Counted from the stretch's first letter, positions 1-6,597 are shown. The stretch is DNA of 8,602 nt from an uncultured Candidatus Peregrinibacteria bacterium (GCA_937127165.1 CAKZLR010000028.1:1-8602); one strand, 5' to 3'. Numbers and translations: made by a program. The notes: a model not told the origin generated them from the sequence alone.

Positions 1-56
1 CAGCTTACACTAGAGCTCAAGCCTACAACGGTACCCTCACGGTAAGTGTGGCCTAG
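1..56 (+). CDS. C-terminal end of an unidentified protein (partial)
   Basis: From base 3 a frame stays open to TAG at 54-56 and gives a 17-residue tail ending GTLTVSVA. The alternating small, Thr and Val residues look like the last beta strand of a secreted or surface domain, but the piece is too short to name a family. Support for it being coding comes from the stem-loop terminator about 30 bases downstream on the same strand. A competing frame from base 1 stops at 43-45 and cannot be excluded. Confidence 0.4.
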   Translation, partial: AYTRAQAYNGTLTVSVA

Positions 57-68
57 TGAAAAACTAGG
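52..68 (+). other. Short stem-loop spanning the stop codon
   Basis: CCTAG (52-56) and CTAGG (64-68) are perfect inverted repeats around a 7-base loop, and the left arm contains the TAG stop of the partial gene. No T-tract follows, so it is not a terminator by itself. It could protect the 3' end of the mRNA or be chance. Confidence 0.3.
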
Positions 69-83
69 AGTAAAAAACTAGAC

Positions 84-124
84 AACAAAAAGGAGAGTCC
101 ATTAAAGGCTCTCTTTTGTTTTTT
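84..124 (+). terminator. Rho-independent terminator of the left-edge gene
   Basis: GAGAG (93-97) pairs with CTCTC (109-113). CC and GG close the ATTAAA loop with one bulged T, and an A-rich left arm can pair partly with TTTT (114-117). A run of six T follows at 119-124. The A-rich left flank means it could also act on the minus strand. It separates the left-edge gene from the cluster that starts at 203. Confidence 0.7.
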
Positions 125-162
125 GGTTAGAAAGGTTAGGGGAGGTTGAGGTAATCAAATTA

Positions 163-190
163 TTGACTAAAAAGAGAATTTTGTTTTAGT
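163..190 (+). promoter_or_regulatory. Possible promoter of the NmrA-like gene
   Basis: TTGACT (163-168, 5 of 6 to the -35 consensus) is followed after 16 bases by TTTAGT (185-190, a weak -10). Transcription would start around 197, giving a leader of only about six bases before the ATG at 203. The location after a terminator and before the first gene of a co-directional cluster fits, but the -10 is poor. Confidence 0.35.
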
Positions 191-202
191 CCGTAGGTTT
201 AT

Positions 203-844
203 ATGAAAATAGCGGTTTTTGGTGGCACTGGTAGGGTAGGTAAAGTTTTTGTGCAAACTGCTGTACAACAGGGTTACTTGCTAAAAATGTTAGTGCGAGA
301 TGCTTCTAAAATTGATGCCAACCTGCCAGGTGTGGAGGTTATAGTTGGAGATGCCACCAATTTTGAGGATGTTCGAAAAACTGTAGAAGGGGTGAATGCT
401 GTAGTATCTATGATTGGTCATACCAAAAATTCGCCTGCTGATCTGCAACAGGTGCTAGGTCAATATTTGTTAGAAATTATGCGGAAAAACGGTCTAAAAA
501 GACTTATAATTCTTACTGGTAATGGGGTTTTTGTAGATGGCGACTCACCTGGTTTGGTGGATAAAGTTATGACCAAGATACTCAAAATACTAGATCCAGA
601 CAGAATCAATGACGGTATAAAACATGTAGCACAAATTATACAATCTGATTTGGATTGGACAATTGTCAGGACTCCTTTACAGACATCTTGGCCCAAAAAA
701 GATACCATTGTAGTAGGTATGGTTGGTACAAAAAATATGGGTATTACTATCTCTCGTCAAAATGTCGCTAACTTTATTCTGGCTGAGCTGAAAAACCCCC
801 AATATATCAAACAAGCTCCAGCCATTGCTAATCCATTGTTTTAA
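203..844 (+). CDS. NmrA-like / atypical SDR NAD(P)-binding protein
   Basis: A 213-residue Rossmann-fold protein of the atypical short-chain dehydrogenase group (NAD(P)H-binding, NmrA or biliverdin-reductase-B-like). The dinucleotide-binding loop GGTGRVG is at residues 7-13 directly after the first beta strand, and LVRD at 30-33 places an Arg where the 2'-phosphate of NADPH is often bound. GDAT (49-52) and the DLDWTIVRTP motif (149-158) are typical of the family. The classical YxxxK catalytic pair is not evident, as is normal for this group, so it may be a flavin or quinone reductase or a redox sensor; the substrate cannot be read from sequence. Length is normal. The ATG was chosen because it lies just before the Rossmann strand; AGG at 195-197 is a weak ribosome-binding candidate. 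It heads a cluster, with the next gene 12 bases downstream. Confidence 0.85.
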   Translation: MKIAVFGGTGRVGKVFVQTAVQQGYLLKMLVRDASKIDANLPGVEVIVGDATNFEDVRKTVEGVNAVVSMIGHTKNSPADLQQVLGQYLLEIMRKNGLKRLIILTGNGVFVDGDSPGLVDKVMTKILKILDPDRINDGIKHVAQIIQSDLDWTIVRTPLQTSWPKKDTIVVGMVGTKNMGITISRQNVANFILAELKNPQYIKQAPAIANPLF

Positions 845-856
845 GTTACAAGTAAA

Positions 857-1303
857 ATGGAACCCAAAATAGTTTTTCTAGAAAAAGATTTGTTAAAAAC
901 AGTTTGCCACCAAATTAGGCAATCGGGTTTTCGAATTGATGTTATTTTAGGAATATCTAGTGGCGGGCTAATTCCTACAAGAATTATTGCAGATGAGCTA
1001 AATATTAAGTCCGTAGACACGATTGCTGTAAGTTCCTATAATAGGGATAGGAGCCGGGGGCAGGTGGTTTTGCAGTTACAGAAAAATTTTGACCATCTTA
1101 CGGGTAAAAATATTCTAGTAGTGGATGATTTGGTGGATCGTGGAGCGACTATGCAGTTTGTGGTAGATACCATCTTAAAAGTTTCACCAAAAGAAATTAA
1201 GACAGCTGTAATTTACAAAAAAGATCAAGCTATTTTTGAGCCAGATTTTTTTGCAATGGAAACTCCAGCTGATGAGTGGATTAATTTTAGCTGGGATAAA
1301 TAA
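857..1303 (+). CDS. Phosphoribosyltransferase (xanthine/hypoxanthine type)
   Basis: A 148-residue type I phosphoribosyltransferase. It would transfer ribose-5-phosphate from PRPP to a base in the cytoplasm. The PRPP-binding motif ILVVDDLVDRGAT is at residues 86-98, with the acidic pair D90-D91 and the phosphate-binding loop DRGAT. The pyrophosphate loop ISSGGLIPTRIIADEL is at 33-48. The C-terminus, with DEWINFSWDK (139-148), matches the aromatic tail of Gpt-like purine phosphoribosyltransferases, where a Trp stacks on the base. Xanthine, guanine or hypoxanthine is therefore the likely substrate, but specificity is not decided by these motifs and the symbol is left open. Only 12 bases separate it from the upstream stop, so the two are probably co-transcribed. 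No Shine-Dalgarno sequence precedes the ATG. Confidence 0.85.
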   Translation: MEPKIVFLEKDLLKTVCHQIRQSGFRIDVILGISSGGLIPTRIIADELNIKSVDTIAVSSYNRDRSRGQVVLQLQKNFDHLTGKNILVVDDLVDRGATMQFVVDTILKVSPKEIKTAVIYKKDQAIFEPDFFAMETPADEWINFSWDK

Positions 1304-1331
1304 TAATTTGCCAAATTTGTCTTTTGTTAGT

Positions 1332-1344
1332 AGGTTAAAAACCT
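1332..1344 (+). promoter_or_regulatory. Small hairpin touching the smpB start codon
   Basis: AGGTT (1332-1336) and AACCT (1340-1344) form a perfect 5-bp stem with an AAA loop that ends on the base before the GTG start. The left arm contains the only AGG that could serve as a ribosome-binding site. The structure could hinder initiation, but it is short and may be chance. Confidence 0.3.
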
Positions 1345-1755
1345 GTGCCTGTAATTACAATCAATCGTAAAGCTCGCTTTGAGTACGAAGTCTTGGAATC
1401 TTTTCAGGCTGGTTTGGTGCTATCTGGCAAAATGGTTAAAGCAATTAGGTCCAAACAGGTCAAACCAGAAGGAGCCTTTGTGGTTCACCAAAACAACCGA
1501 CTGGAAATAATTGGGTTGCAAGGTGGAAGTGTGCAGGAAAGTGTGCCTTTACTTCTTAAGAAAAAAGAAATTCACGAAATTTTGGGGGCTATTAAGCAAA
1601 AAGGGATTACTTGTATCGTGTTAAACCTAAAAACAGTTGGTCGCTGGATAAAAGCCGAAATTGCTTTAGCAAAAGGAAAAACTAAAAGAGATAAGCGGGA
1701 AGCTATCAAAAAAAGAGACTTAGATAGAGAAATTGCTAGAGGGATGATGGATTAA
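1345..1755 (+). CDS. smpB: SsrA-binding protein SmpB (short, divergent)
   Basis: SmpB binds tmRNA and brings it to stalled ribosomes for trans-translation. Visible family marks are NRKARFEYEV (7-16), AGLVLSGKMVKAIR (22-35), the LLLKKKEI segment (69-76), EIALAKGK (105-112) and the basic tail DKREAIKKRDLDREI (116-130), which enters the mRNA channel in the family. At 136 residues it is shorter than the usual 150-160. About ten residues are missing around 60-68, where homologues carry a loop ending in a DPxRxRKLLL-type sequence. The conserved Glu of the GxEVKSLR motif is Met30. The GTG start gives the expected N-terminus; a TAGG at 1331-1334 is a poor, distant ribosome-binding site. It lies 41 bases after the phosphoribosyltransferase and is probably the last gene of the cluster. 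No ssrA gene was found in the window. Confidence 0.9.
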   Translation: MPVITINRKARFEYEVLESFQAGLVLSGKMVKAIRSKQVKPEGAFVVHQNNRLEIIGLQGGSVQESVPLLLKKKEIHEILGAIKQKGITCIVLNLKTVGRWIKAEIALAKGKTKRDKREAIKKRDLDREIARGMMD

Positions 1756-1796
1756 TTAAATTATTCTTTAAAAACTGGTGCTGTTAAGTCCAATTT

Positions 1797-1818
1797 TAAT
1801 AAAAATATTATTTTTTTT
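1797..1818 (+). terminator. Weak terminator-like hairpin after smpB
   Basis: TAATA (1797-1801) and TATTA (1806-1810) flank an AAAA loop and are followed by eight T (1811-1818). The stem is only five A-T pairs, so it would be a weak intrinsic terminator, but its place 42 bases after the smpB stop and the long T-run fit the end of the cluster. Confidence 0.4.
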
Positions 1819-1995
1819 ACAAACTAAGCCTTTTGTATAAGGTTGTTTTATGCTTTTAGCTTGCCTAGGGGGTAGTTTATTAAAATTAAATAAAGTTTTT
1901 AGGTTTTTCTGTTTTTAAATGTATCTAAACTGTTTGAATAAATGACTATATAATTTTTTATTGTAGAGTCTAAAGAATCATCTAAAGTTAGGGGC
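1819..1995 (+). other. Intergenic stretch between smpB and pepD
   Basis: No credible coding frame is present. At 1821-1878 there is a more GC-containing patch inside very AT-rich DNA. AAACTA (1821-1826) can pair with TAGTTT (1873-1878), and CCTT (1829-1832) with AAGG (1839-1842). The palindrome CCTAGG lies within it at 1864-1869. A perfect TATAAT is at 1949-1954 but has no good -35 box at the right distance. No tmRNA features (tRNA-like acceptor end, tag frame) were recognised. Confidence 0.3.
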
Positions 1996-2024
1996 TTGCA
2001 AAAACTAAAAAGTTAAAATATACT
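1996..2024 (+). promoter_or_regulatory. Sigma70-type promoter of pepD
   Basis: TTGCAA (1996-2001) and TATACT (2019-2024, 5 of 6 to the -10 consensus) are exactly 17 bases apart. The start of transcription would be near 2031, giving a leader of about 38 bases to the ATG at 2069. This promoter makes the upstream TTG at 2039 an unlikely start, because it would leave only about eight bases of leader. Confidence 0.65.
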
Positions 2025-2068
2025 AGAAGCAATCTTGATTGTTTAATCAAAACAAAAATAAGCTAACT

Positions 2069-3607
2069 ATGACAAAAAATGAACTTTTGGTTGAGGGCCT
2101 GGAGCCACAAAAATTGTGGAACTTTTTTGCTCAGATTAGTAATATTCCCCGCCTTTCTCACAAGGAGCAACAAGTTAGACAACAGCTTATAGAGTTTGCT
2201 GTCGCTAGAAATTTAGAGTATAAACAGGATAGTTATGGAAATTTAGTAATTTACAAACCAGCTCAGAAGAGTTTTAGCCAAAAAAATGTTTGCCTACAAG
2301 CCCATATCGACATGGTGCCAGGTAAAGAACCCACAGTTAACCATAATTTTGAAACTGATCCTATAGAATTGGTTCGGGAAAAGGACTGGCTTGGGGCTAA
2401 TGGTACTACTTTAGGAGCTGACAACGGTATAGGTGTGGCTGCTATTTTAGCTATTCTGGACGACACTCAAATTAGCCATCCCAAAATCGAAGCTCTTTTT
2501 ACTGTAGAAGAGGAAACTGGTTTGGGGGGTGTAAACAATCTTGATTCTGCTTTGCTCAATCCGGATATAATAATTAACACTGATTATAGTGTACCTAATG
2601 ACAAAATAGGAGTAGTGTGTGTGGGTAGTGCTGGAGGTAGGTCTCTTGAGGCTAAGGTTAAATTAGAAAAAACCCAGATTGACCCGAACGAGCAGGTTTG
2701 GAAGCTCTCTGTAAGCGGATTACCTGGAGGTCATAGTGGAGTAGATATTCACAAAAATATACCTAATGCAATTCAATTACTAGCCAATCTTTTGTTGGAC
2801 TTTGCCTTAGAAGCTGAAATTAAACTGATTGAAATTGACGGTGGAGAAGCTGATAATGCCATCCCAGCGAAAAGCTCGGCTACTTTTTGCACGTCTCAAG
2901 AGTTTAAAGATAAAAAATTGTTGGAGTTGATATGCCAAAATTATTCTAACTATTATAAGTCAGACTATTCTAACTTAAAGATAGAACTACAATCAATTAC
3001 AAACTCCTTTGAGTTAGCTGTAGCCTCACAAACTACAGAGAAAATTCTAAGACTTGTTTCTATTATTCCCTCTGGGGTATTGGCAATGAGCCAAAAAGTT
3101 CCCGGTTTGGTGCAAACTTCTAATAATCTTGGAATAATTCAAACTCAATCTCAAGAGAATCGAATGATTTTGAGACTGGTAATGATGGTAAGATCAGACA
3201 ACAACCAAGAATTACACAATACAATAACACAACTGGTCAGTTTGTTTTGTTTGTTTACAGACAAATCTATAAAACAAAGAATTGACTCAATACAAGCTCA
3301 AACGATGGTTTTAGAAAATATTGATTTGAGTTTATCTCAAAGAGTGGAGGGTTGGCAAGCTAACCCTGATTCCAGTCTAGCAAAGTTATGGGTAAAATGT
3401 TTTGAGAAGTTAACCCAAAAACCTGTGCAAATTGAAGCGGTACATGCAGGTTTGGAGTGCGGTAAGTTAGTTAGTTTTTTCCCGAATGCCGAAGTGATTT
3501 CGGTTGGACCATATCTAAAAGATATTCATACAACCAGAGAAAGAGTAAGTATATCTAGTACTTTAGAGTTTTATCAAGTCTTGGTCGAGATGTTAGGCGA
3601 GCTTTGA
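2069..3607 (+). CDS. pepD: Cytosolic dipeptidase PepD (M20 family)
   Basis: An aminoacyl-histidine-type dipeptidase of the M20C group, a di-zinc enzyme that hydrolyses dipeptides in the cytoplasm. Numbered from the ATG, the 512 residues contain HIDMV (79-83; metal His79, catalytic Asp81), GADNG (116-120; bridging Asp118), EEETGLGG (147-154; catalytic and metal Glu), NTD (170-172; metal Asp172) and GGHSG in the lid domain (220-224). AVHAGLECG lies near the C-terminus, and DIHTTRER carries the last metal ligand His487. All expected ligands are present and the length is normal. After Asp172 the usual acidic run of homologues is replaced by YSVPND. A TTG start at 2039 would add ten low-complexity residues; the ATG is preferred because of the promoter position. 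No signal peptide and no Shine-Dalgarno sequence are seen. The gene stands alone and ends in TGA, convergent with the valS-like gene. Confidence 0.92.
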   Translation: MTKNELLVEGLEPQKLWNFFAQISNIPRLSHKEQQVRQQLIEFAVARNLEYKQDSYGNLVIYKPAQKSFSQKNVCLQAHIDMVPGKEPTVNHNFETDPIELVREKDWLGANGTTLGADNGIGVAAILAILDDTQISHPKIEALFTVEEETGLGGVNNLDSALLNPDIIINTDYSVPNDKIGVVCVGSAGGRSLEAKVKLEKTQIDPNEQVWKLSVSGLPGGHSGVDIHKNIPNAIQLLANLLLDFALEAEIKLIEIDGGEADNAIPAKSSATFCTSQEFKDKKLLELICQNYSNYYKSDYSNLKIELQSITNSFELAVASQTTEKILRLVSIIPSGVLAMSQKVPGLVQTSNNLGIIQTQSQENRMILRLVMMVRSDNNQELHNTITQLVSLFCLFTDKSIKQRIDSIQAQTMVLENIDLSLSQRVEGWQANPDSSLAKLWVKCFEKLTQKPVQIEAVHAGLECGKLVSFFPNAEVISVGPYLKDIHTTRERVSISSTLEFYQVLVEMLGEL

Positions 3608-3820
3608 AGAAAATGTTCTAAGTCTATTTAACTAGCACTACCAATTTTACTTACATTGTGTATAAAAGAACTGTTGTGGTTAAGACTTCCCTTTTTGGAT
3701 GGATTAAACTATTTCATTCTTTCCAGAACAGGTGGATTTCAGAAAAGATGGACAGGGTAATCTTTAAAAGACTAGCTTATTCGTGATTTAAGTATTGGAA
3801 TAGAATAAATCTTTGAAAAT

Positions 3821-3863
3821 CTTAAACCAAACTTTATTTTAAAGTCTTTAAAAAACGGTTAAG
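3821..3863 (-). terminator. Nested hairpin after the valS-like gene
   Basis: CTTAAACC (3821-3828) pairs with GGTTAAG (3857-3863) with one bulged A, and inside it ACTTTA (3831-3836) pairs with TAAAGT (3840-3845). It begins 12 bases past the minus-strand stop at 3875. There is only a broken T-run after the stem, so it may be a weak terminator or simply AT-rich self-complementarity. No better terminator was found between the two convergent genes. Confidence 0.3.
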
Positions 3864-3874
3864 CAATAAACCTA

Positions 3875-5038
3875 TTAAGAACTTTGTTTTAATGGTACAT
3901 ACCCGGATTCTAACAAAGTCCTCAAGACCTCCACTCTTGCTTCTAACACGCTCATTCCAGCAAATCTCCCACAGACTTCGGTTAATAAACCATTTCTACC
4001 AATTGCATTTGGGAAAGGTCCACCAATATATTTTTGGAATATATGGTAATCACTAATGTCCGAACCCGGAGTGATTTTGAGAGCACCGGTACCAAAGTTT
4101 GGATCCACTTCTTCAGCGATAATTAGTACTACTCGTGTAACTTCGAGTGGTTTAATACTGTAATAAGCAACAATTTCTTTATTTTTAATTTTTAAAATTA
4201 TATTTTGAGTTGTCTGGTCGTCAAAATATGATAAAAGTTTTTGTTTCAAGATGGTTGGGTGAATGGCCACTGCCACATCTCCAAAAATGGTTTCAGGACG
4301 AACTGTGGAAACCAAAATTTTGTTTAGACAGGTTGTCAGTTTTTCTTTTGTTACTTGGTCTAAATTAGGTGCTTCCAGTGTTTCCAGACGATATTCGAAA
4401 GTTATCAAAGGATCAATCCTGGTTTCGTATTCAATTTCGCCAGCTACATCAGACAAAGCAGTTTGCAAGCCTATAGACCAATTAATAAGATAAGGACTTT
4501 TGTAGATCAATCCATCTTGCCAATATTTCTTAAAAGCAAAATACACCATTTTGGTAGCCCTGTCGTCCAAAGTAAATAACTGCCTATCGTAGTCGGGACT
4601 ATCTCCCAAGACTGTGGCCTGCTCTTGCTGGCGATTCCGCCACTCGTTAGCTTTTTGCCAAGCAAACTCTAAAAATTCTTCATCACTTAGGTCTTGCCTA
4701 CTTTTACCTTGCTCTTTGAGCAATTTCCCTAAAACTCCTTCCATCTGAATACCGGCATGATCGACACCCGGATACCACAAAGCCTTATATCCTTTTTGGC
4801 GATGTATTCTAATTAAAGTGTCCATTAGATAATGTTGAAAGGCATGTCCTGCATGCAGTTCTCCAGTTAAGTTTGGAGGTGGCATTAAAATAGTGTAAGT
4901 TTTTGGTATAGTATCAACAACAGAACCTTGGGTTTGAACTTTTTCTTGCATTTCGGGACTACCTAATTTGTGGCTCATCCATAAAGTGTAAATGTCTTGT
5001 TCGTATTTTTTAGGGTCGTAATTTGGACTAAGTGGCAT
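3875..5038 (-). CDS. valS: N-terminal half of a valyl-tRNA synthetase (truncated)
   Basis: The 387 residues match only the first part of valyl-tRNA synthetase, which is normally nearly 900 residues. PPPNLTGELHAGHA (53-66) is the class I HIGH motif (HAGH, 62-65). WYPGVDHAGI (88-97) and NWSIGLQTALSDVAGEIEY (186-204) follow from the catalytic core. The CP1 editing domain comes next, with STVRPETIFGDVAVAIHP (244-261) and GALKITPGSD (318-327). The frame stops just after CP1. The second half of the catalytic domain with KMSKS, the anticodon-binding domain and the C-terminal coiled coil are absent, and the 267 bases to pepD cannot hold them. The frame is otherwise clean, so this is either a split synthetase subunit, a free-standing editing or tRNA-binding paralogue, or a recent deletion. 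The start is fixed: an in-frame TAG lies five codons upstream. Confidence 0.8.
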   Translation of the reverse strand: MPLSPNYDPKKYEQDIYTLWMSHKLGSPEMQEKVQTQGSVVDTIPKTYTILMPPPNLTGELHAGHAFQHYLMDTLIRIHRQKGYKALWYPGVDHAGIQMEGVLGKLLKEQGKSRQDLSDEEFLEFAWQKANEWRNRQQEQATVLGDSPDYDRQLFTLDDRATKMVYFAFKKYWQDGLIYKSPYLINWSIGLQTALSDVAGEIEYETRIDPLITFEYRLETLEAPNLDQVTKEKLTTCLNKILVSTVRPETIFGDVAVAIHPTILKQKLLSYFDDQTTQNIILKIKNKEIVAYYSIKPLEVTRVVLIIAEEVDPNFGTGALKITPGSDISDYHIFQKYIGGPFPNAIGRNGLLTEVCGRFAGMSVLEARVEVLRTLLESGYVPLKQSS

Positions 5039-5047
5039 AGACTCGAA

Positions 5048-5077
5048 ATTCTAAGACAAAAAATCAAAAACTGGCAA
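5048..5077 (-). promoter_or_regulatory. Promoter of the valS-like gene, nearly leaderless
   Basis: On the minus strand TTGCCA (5077-5072, 5 of 6) is followed after 18 bases by TAGAAT (5053-5048, 5 of 6). The expected transcription start is about 5041, three or four bases before the ATG whose first base is 5038. The TAG of the -10 box is also an in-frame stop, so the start codon cannot lie further upstream. Confidence 0.55.
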
Positions 5078-5552
5078 GAATTTTTGGAGTTATTGGTAAT
5101 AAGATCAAATCTACAAAAAACTTTACAAACTTCTTTTTTGTGCTATGAATAAGGAACCATGAATATAGTAATTTTTTTATGGGTAGCATAGACTTTTTTT
5201 CATAAAAAACCAAGTAATCAGTATGATATTGAGAATGGTCTCAAAAGAGAGAGAAAATCAAACGTTTTAGATTTATTAACTTCTTTAGTTGAAAATTAAA
5301 TTCATATGGCTTGTTTTAATGGAATCAAATAAAGGTTAAGAAGCAAAGAAACTGGCTAGTTATTGGAAGTAATGTAGAGAAATATTTTATAAACTTGTGG
5401 AAAGTTGTCTGGAAAGTACGTCTACGTTTCAAGTCAATAACGATAAGAGCTTATCAGAAAAATTAAATGGTATACTTACTCTTATTCCATTCTGATTATA
5501 ATTTTTCAATCAAAATAGGAGAAAACAGAACTGTTATCTTGGTAAAATAAGA
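5078..5552. other. Gene-free stretch between dus and the valS-like gene
   Basis: Together with the promoter region this is a 514-bp gap, long for so compact a window, with no recognisable gene on either strand. It holds several inverted repeats: TTTTTTATG/CATAAAAAA (5173-5181 and 5201-5209), TTGAGA/TCTCAA with a four-base loop (5229-5244), GATAAGAGCTTATC (5442-5455) and AACAG/CTGTT (5524-5535). None has the T-tract of a clear terminator. One plus-strand frame is open from 5320 to 5550 apart from a single TAA (5464-5466), but it resembles no family I know. The stretch may be decayed coding sequence or ordinary spacer. Confidence 0.4.
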
Positions 5553-6524
5553 CTATACTAAATTATGAGAAAAATAAATAATGGTGTTTCTTAACTCTTC
5601 ATAATTATTCGTGTCCATAAATTTTTGTCTGATTGCTGCTGCCCCCTCAAAACCTTGTAAATAGATTTTTAAAAACCTTTTGAAAATATGATAATCTTTT
5701 TGGTTTCCCCATGTTTGTTCAAACAGGTCTAGGTGAAATTTCAAAATCTCCAACCTGTCTTTTAAGGTTTTGCTAGCTGGATCGGCAGTTGGATCAAAAA
5801 ACCAGGGGTTACTAAATATACCTCTACCAATCATTACCCCGTCTAAACCAATTTCTGATATTTTTTGCAGACCTTCTTGATATGTCTTGATGTCTCCGTT
5901 ACCTAATATGACAGTTTCTGGGCTCAGCTGGTTTCTTAGCTCGACACATTTGGCAATTTCGTCCCAATGCACAGGAAAAGCCGACTGTTCTTTAACAGTT
6001 CGGCCGTGCACAGTAAGACAAGCAGGCTTGGCGGTAGATAGCAAGAAACCAATCCACTCTTCGGTGTTGATGGTGTTGAAGCCTATGCGAGTTTTGATGC
6101 TTAACGGTATTTTATTGTTCAAACCTTCAAGAGTAGCTAAAATAATTTCTCTTGCCAGAGAGTGATTTTTGATTAGAGCAGAGCAGGCTCCAACTTTGAT
6201 GATATTTTTAACAGGGCAACCAAAGTTAAGATCCAGACCATCAAAACCCATATCCACAATCATTTTAGCGGAATTGTAATAGTGCTGTGGAGTGATTCCC
6301 CAAATTTGAGCTATTAAAGGTTTTTCGGTTGGTGTGTATTGCAAGCGATGAATTACCCGAGATTGACCAACAGACTGCAAACCCTCGCAGTTGGTAAATT
6401 CAGTAAACATAATACTGGGTTTGCCACATTTTATAACAACTCGTCTAAAAACAGTATCAGTCACACCCTCCATTGGCGCCAAAGCAAAAATTGGCTTGGG
6501 CAGTTCTTTCCAGATATTGGTCAT
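5553..6524 (-). CDS. dus: tRNA-dihydrouridine synthase (Dus family)
   Basis: An FMN-dependent enzyme that reduces uridine to dihydrouridine in the D-loop region of tRNA. The 323 residues form a TIM barrel with the N-terminal FMN-binding APMEGVTD (16-23), DLNFGCPVKN (98-107) with the catalytic Cys103, SIKTRIG (142-148) with FMN-binding Lys144, TVHGRT (171-176), LGNGDI (207-212) and the phosphate-binding IGRGIF (232-237). The helical tRNA-binding domain follows from about residue 255. Length is normal and every key residue is in place. It is closest in pattern to DusB-like proteins, but the subtype is not certain. It has its own promoter, diverges from glnA, and has no Shine-Dalgarno sequence before the ATG. 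Confidence 0.92.
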   Translation of the reverse strand: MTNIWKELPKPIFALAPMEGVTDTVFRRVVIKCGKPSIMFTEFTNCEGLQSVGQSRVIHRLQYTPTEKPLIAQIWGITPQHYYNSAKMIVDMGFDGLDLNFGCPVKNIIKVGACSALIKNHSLAREIILATLEGLNNKIPLSIKTRIGFNTINTEEWIGFLLSTAKPACLTVHGRTVKEQSAFPVHWDEIAKCVELRNQLSPETVILGNGDIKTYQEGLQKISEIGLDGVMIGRGIFSNPWFFDPTADPASKTLKDRLEILKFHLDLFEQTWGNQKDYHIFKRFLKIYLQGFEGAAAIRQKFMDTNNYEELRNTIIYFSHNLV

Positions 6525-6568
6525 TGTTTAATGAGTAAGATTCAAGAAGACGAAATAGATTGGCAGGA

Positions 6569-6597
6569 TTTTTACCACCTGATAATACTTTTGTCAA
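6569..6597 (-). promoter_or_regulatory. Promoter of dus
   Basis: A perfect TTGACA (6597-6592 on the minus strand) is followed after 17 bases by TAAAAA (6574-6569), a moderate -10. The start of transcription would be near 6562, leaving a leader of about 38 bases before the ATG, much like that proposed for pepD. Confidence 0.55.

Noticed and set aside
1756..2038. ssrA (tmRNA) gene next to smpB
   Set aside because: No tRNA-like ends, T-loop GTTCGA sequence or tag-peptide frame was found, and the stretch is too AT-rich and short.
2039..2068. TTG start for pepD adding ten residues
   Set aside because: It falls about eight bases after the predicted transcription start and adds only Asn/Lys-rich residues not expected in the family; the ATG at 2069 fits better.
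3632..3760. Open plus-strand stretch of about 42 codons between pepD and the valS-like gene
   Set aside because: It has no ATG, only a TTG inside it, and no family resemblance; it is within chance for this length.
3608..3874. Search for the missing C-terminal half of valS as a frameshifted remnant
   Set aside because: Right after the stop the minus strand in that frame has further stops (TAG, then TAA), and no KMSKS or anticodon-domain motif is visible; the space is also far too small.
5467..5550. 27-codon plus-strand ORF, ATG to TAA, just before the dus stop
   Set aside because: It looks protein-like in composition, but it is short, has no ribosome-binding site or promoter, and matches no family I recognise.
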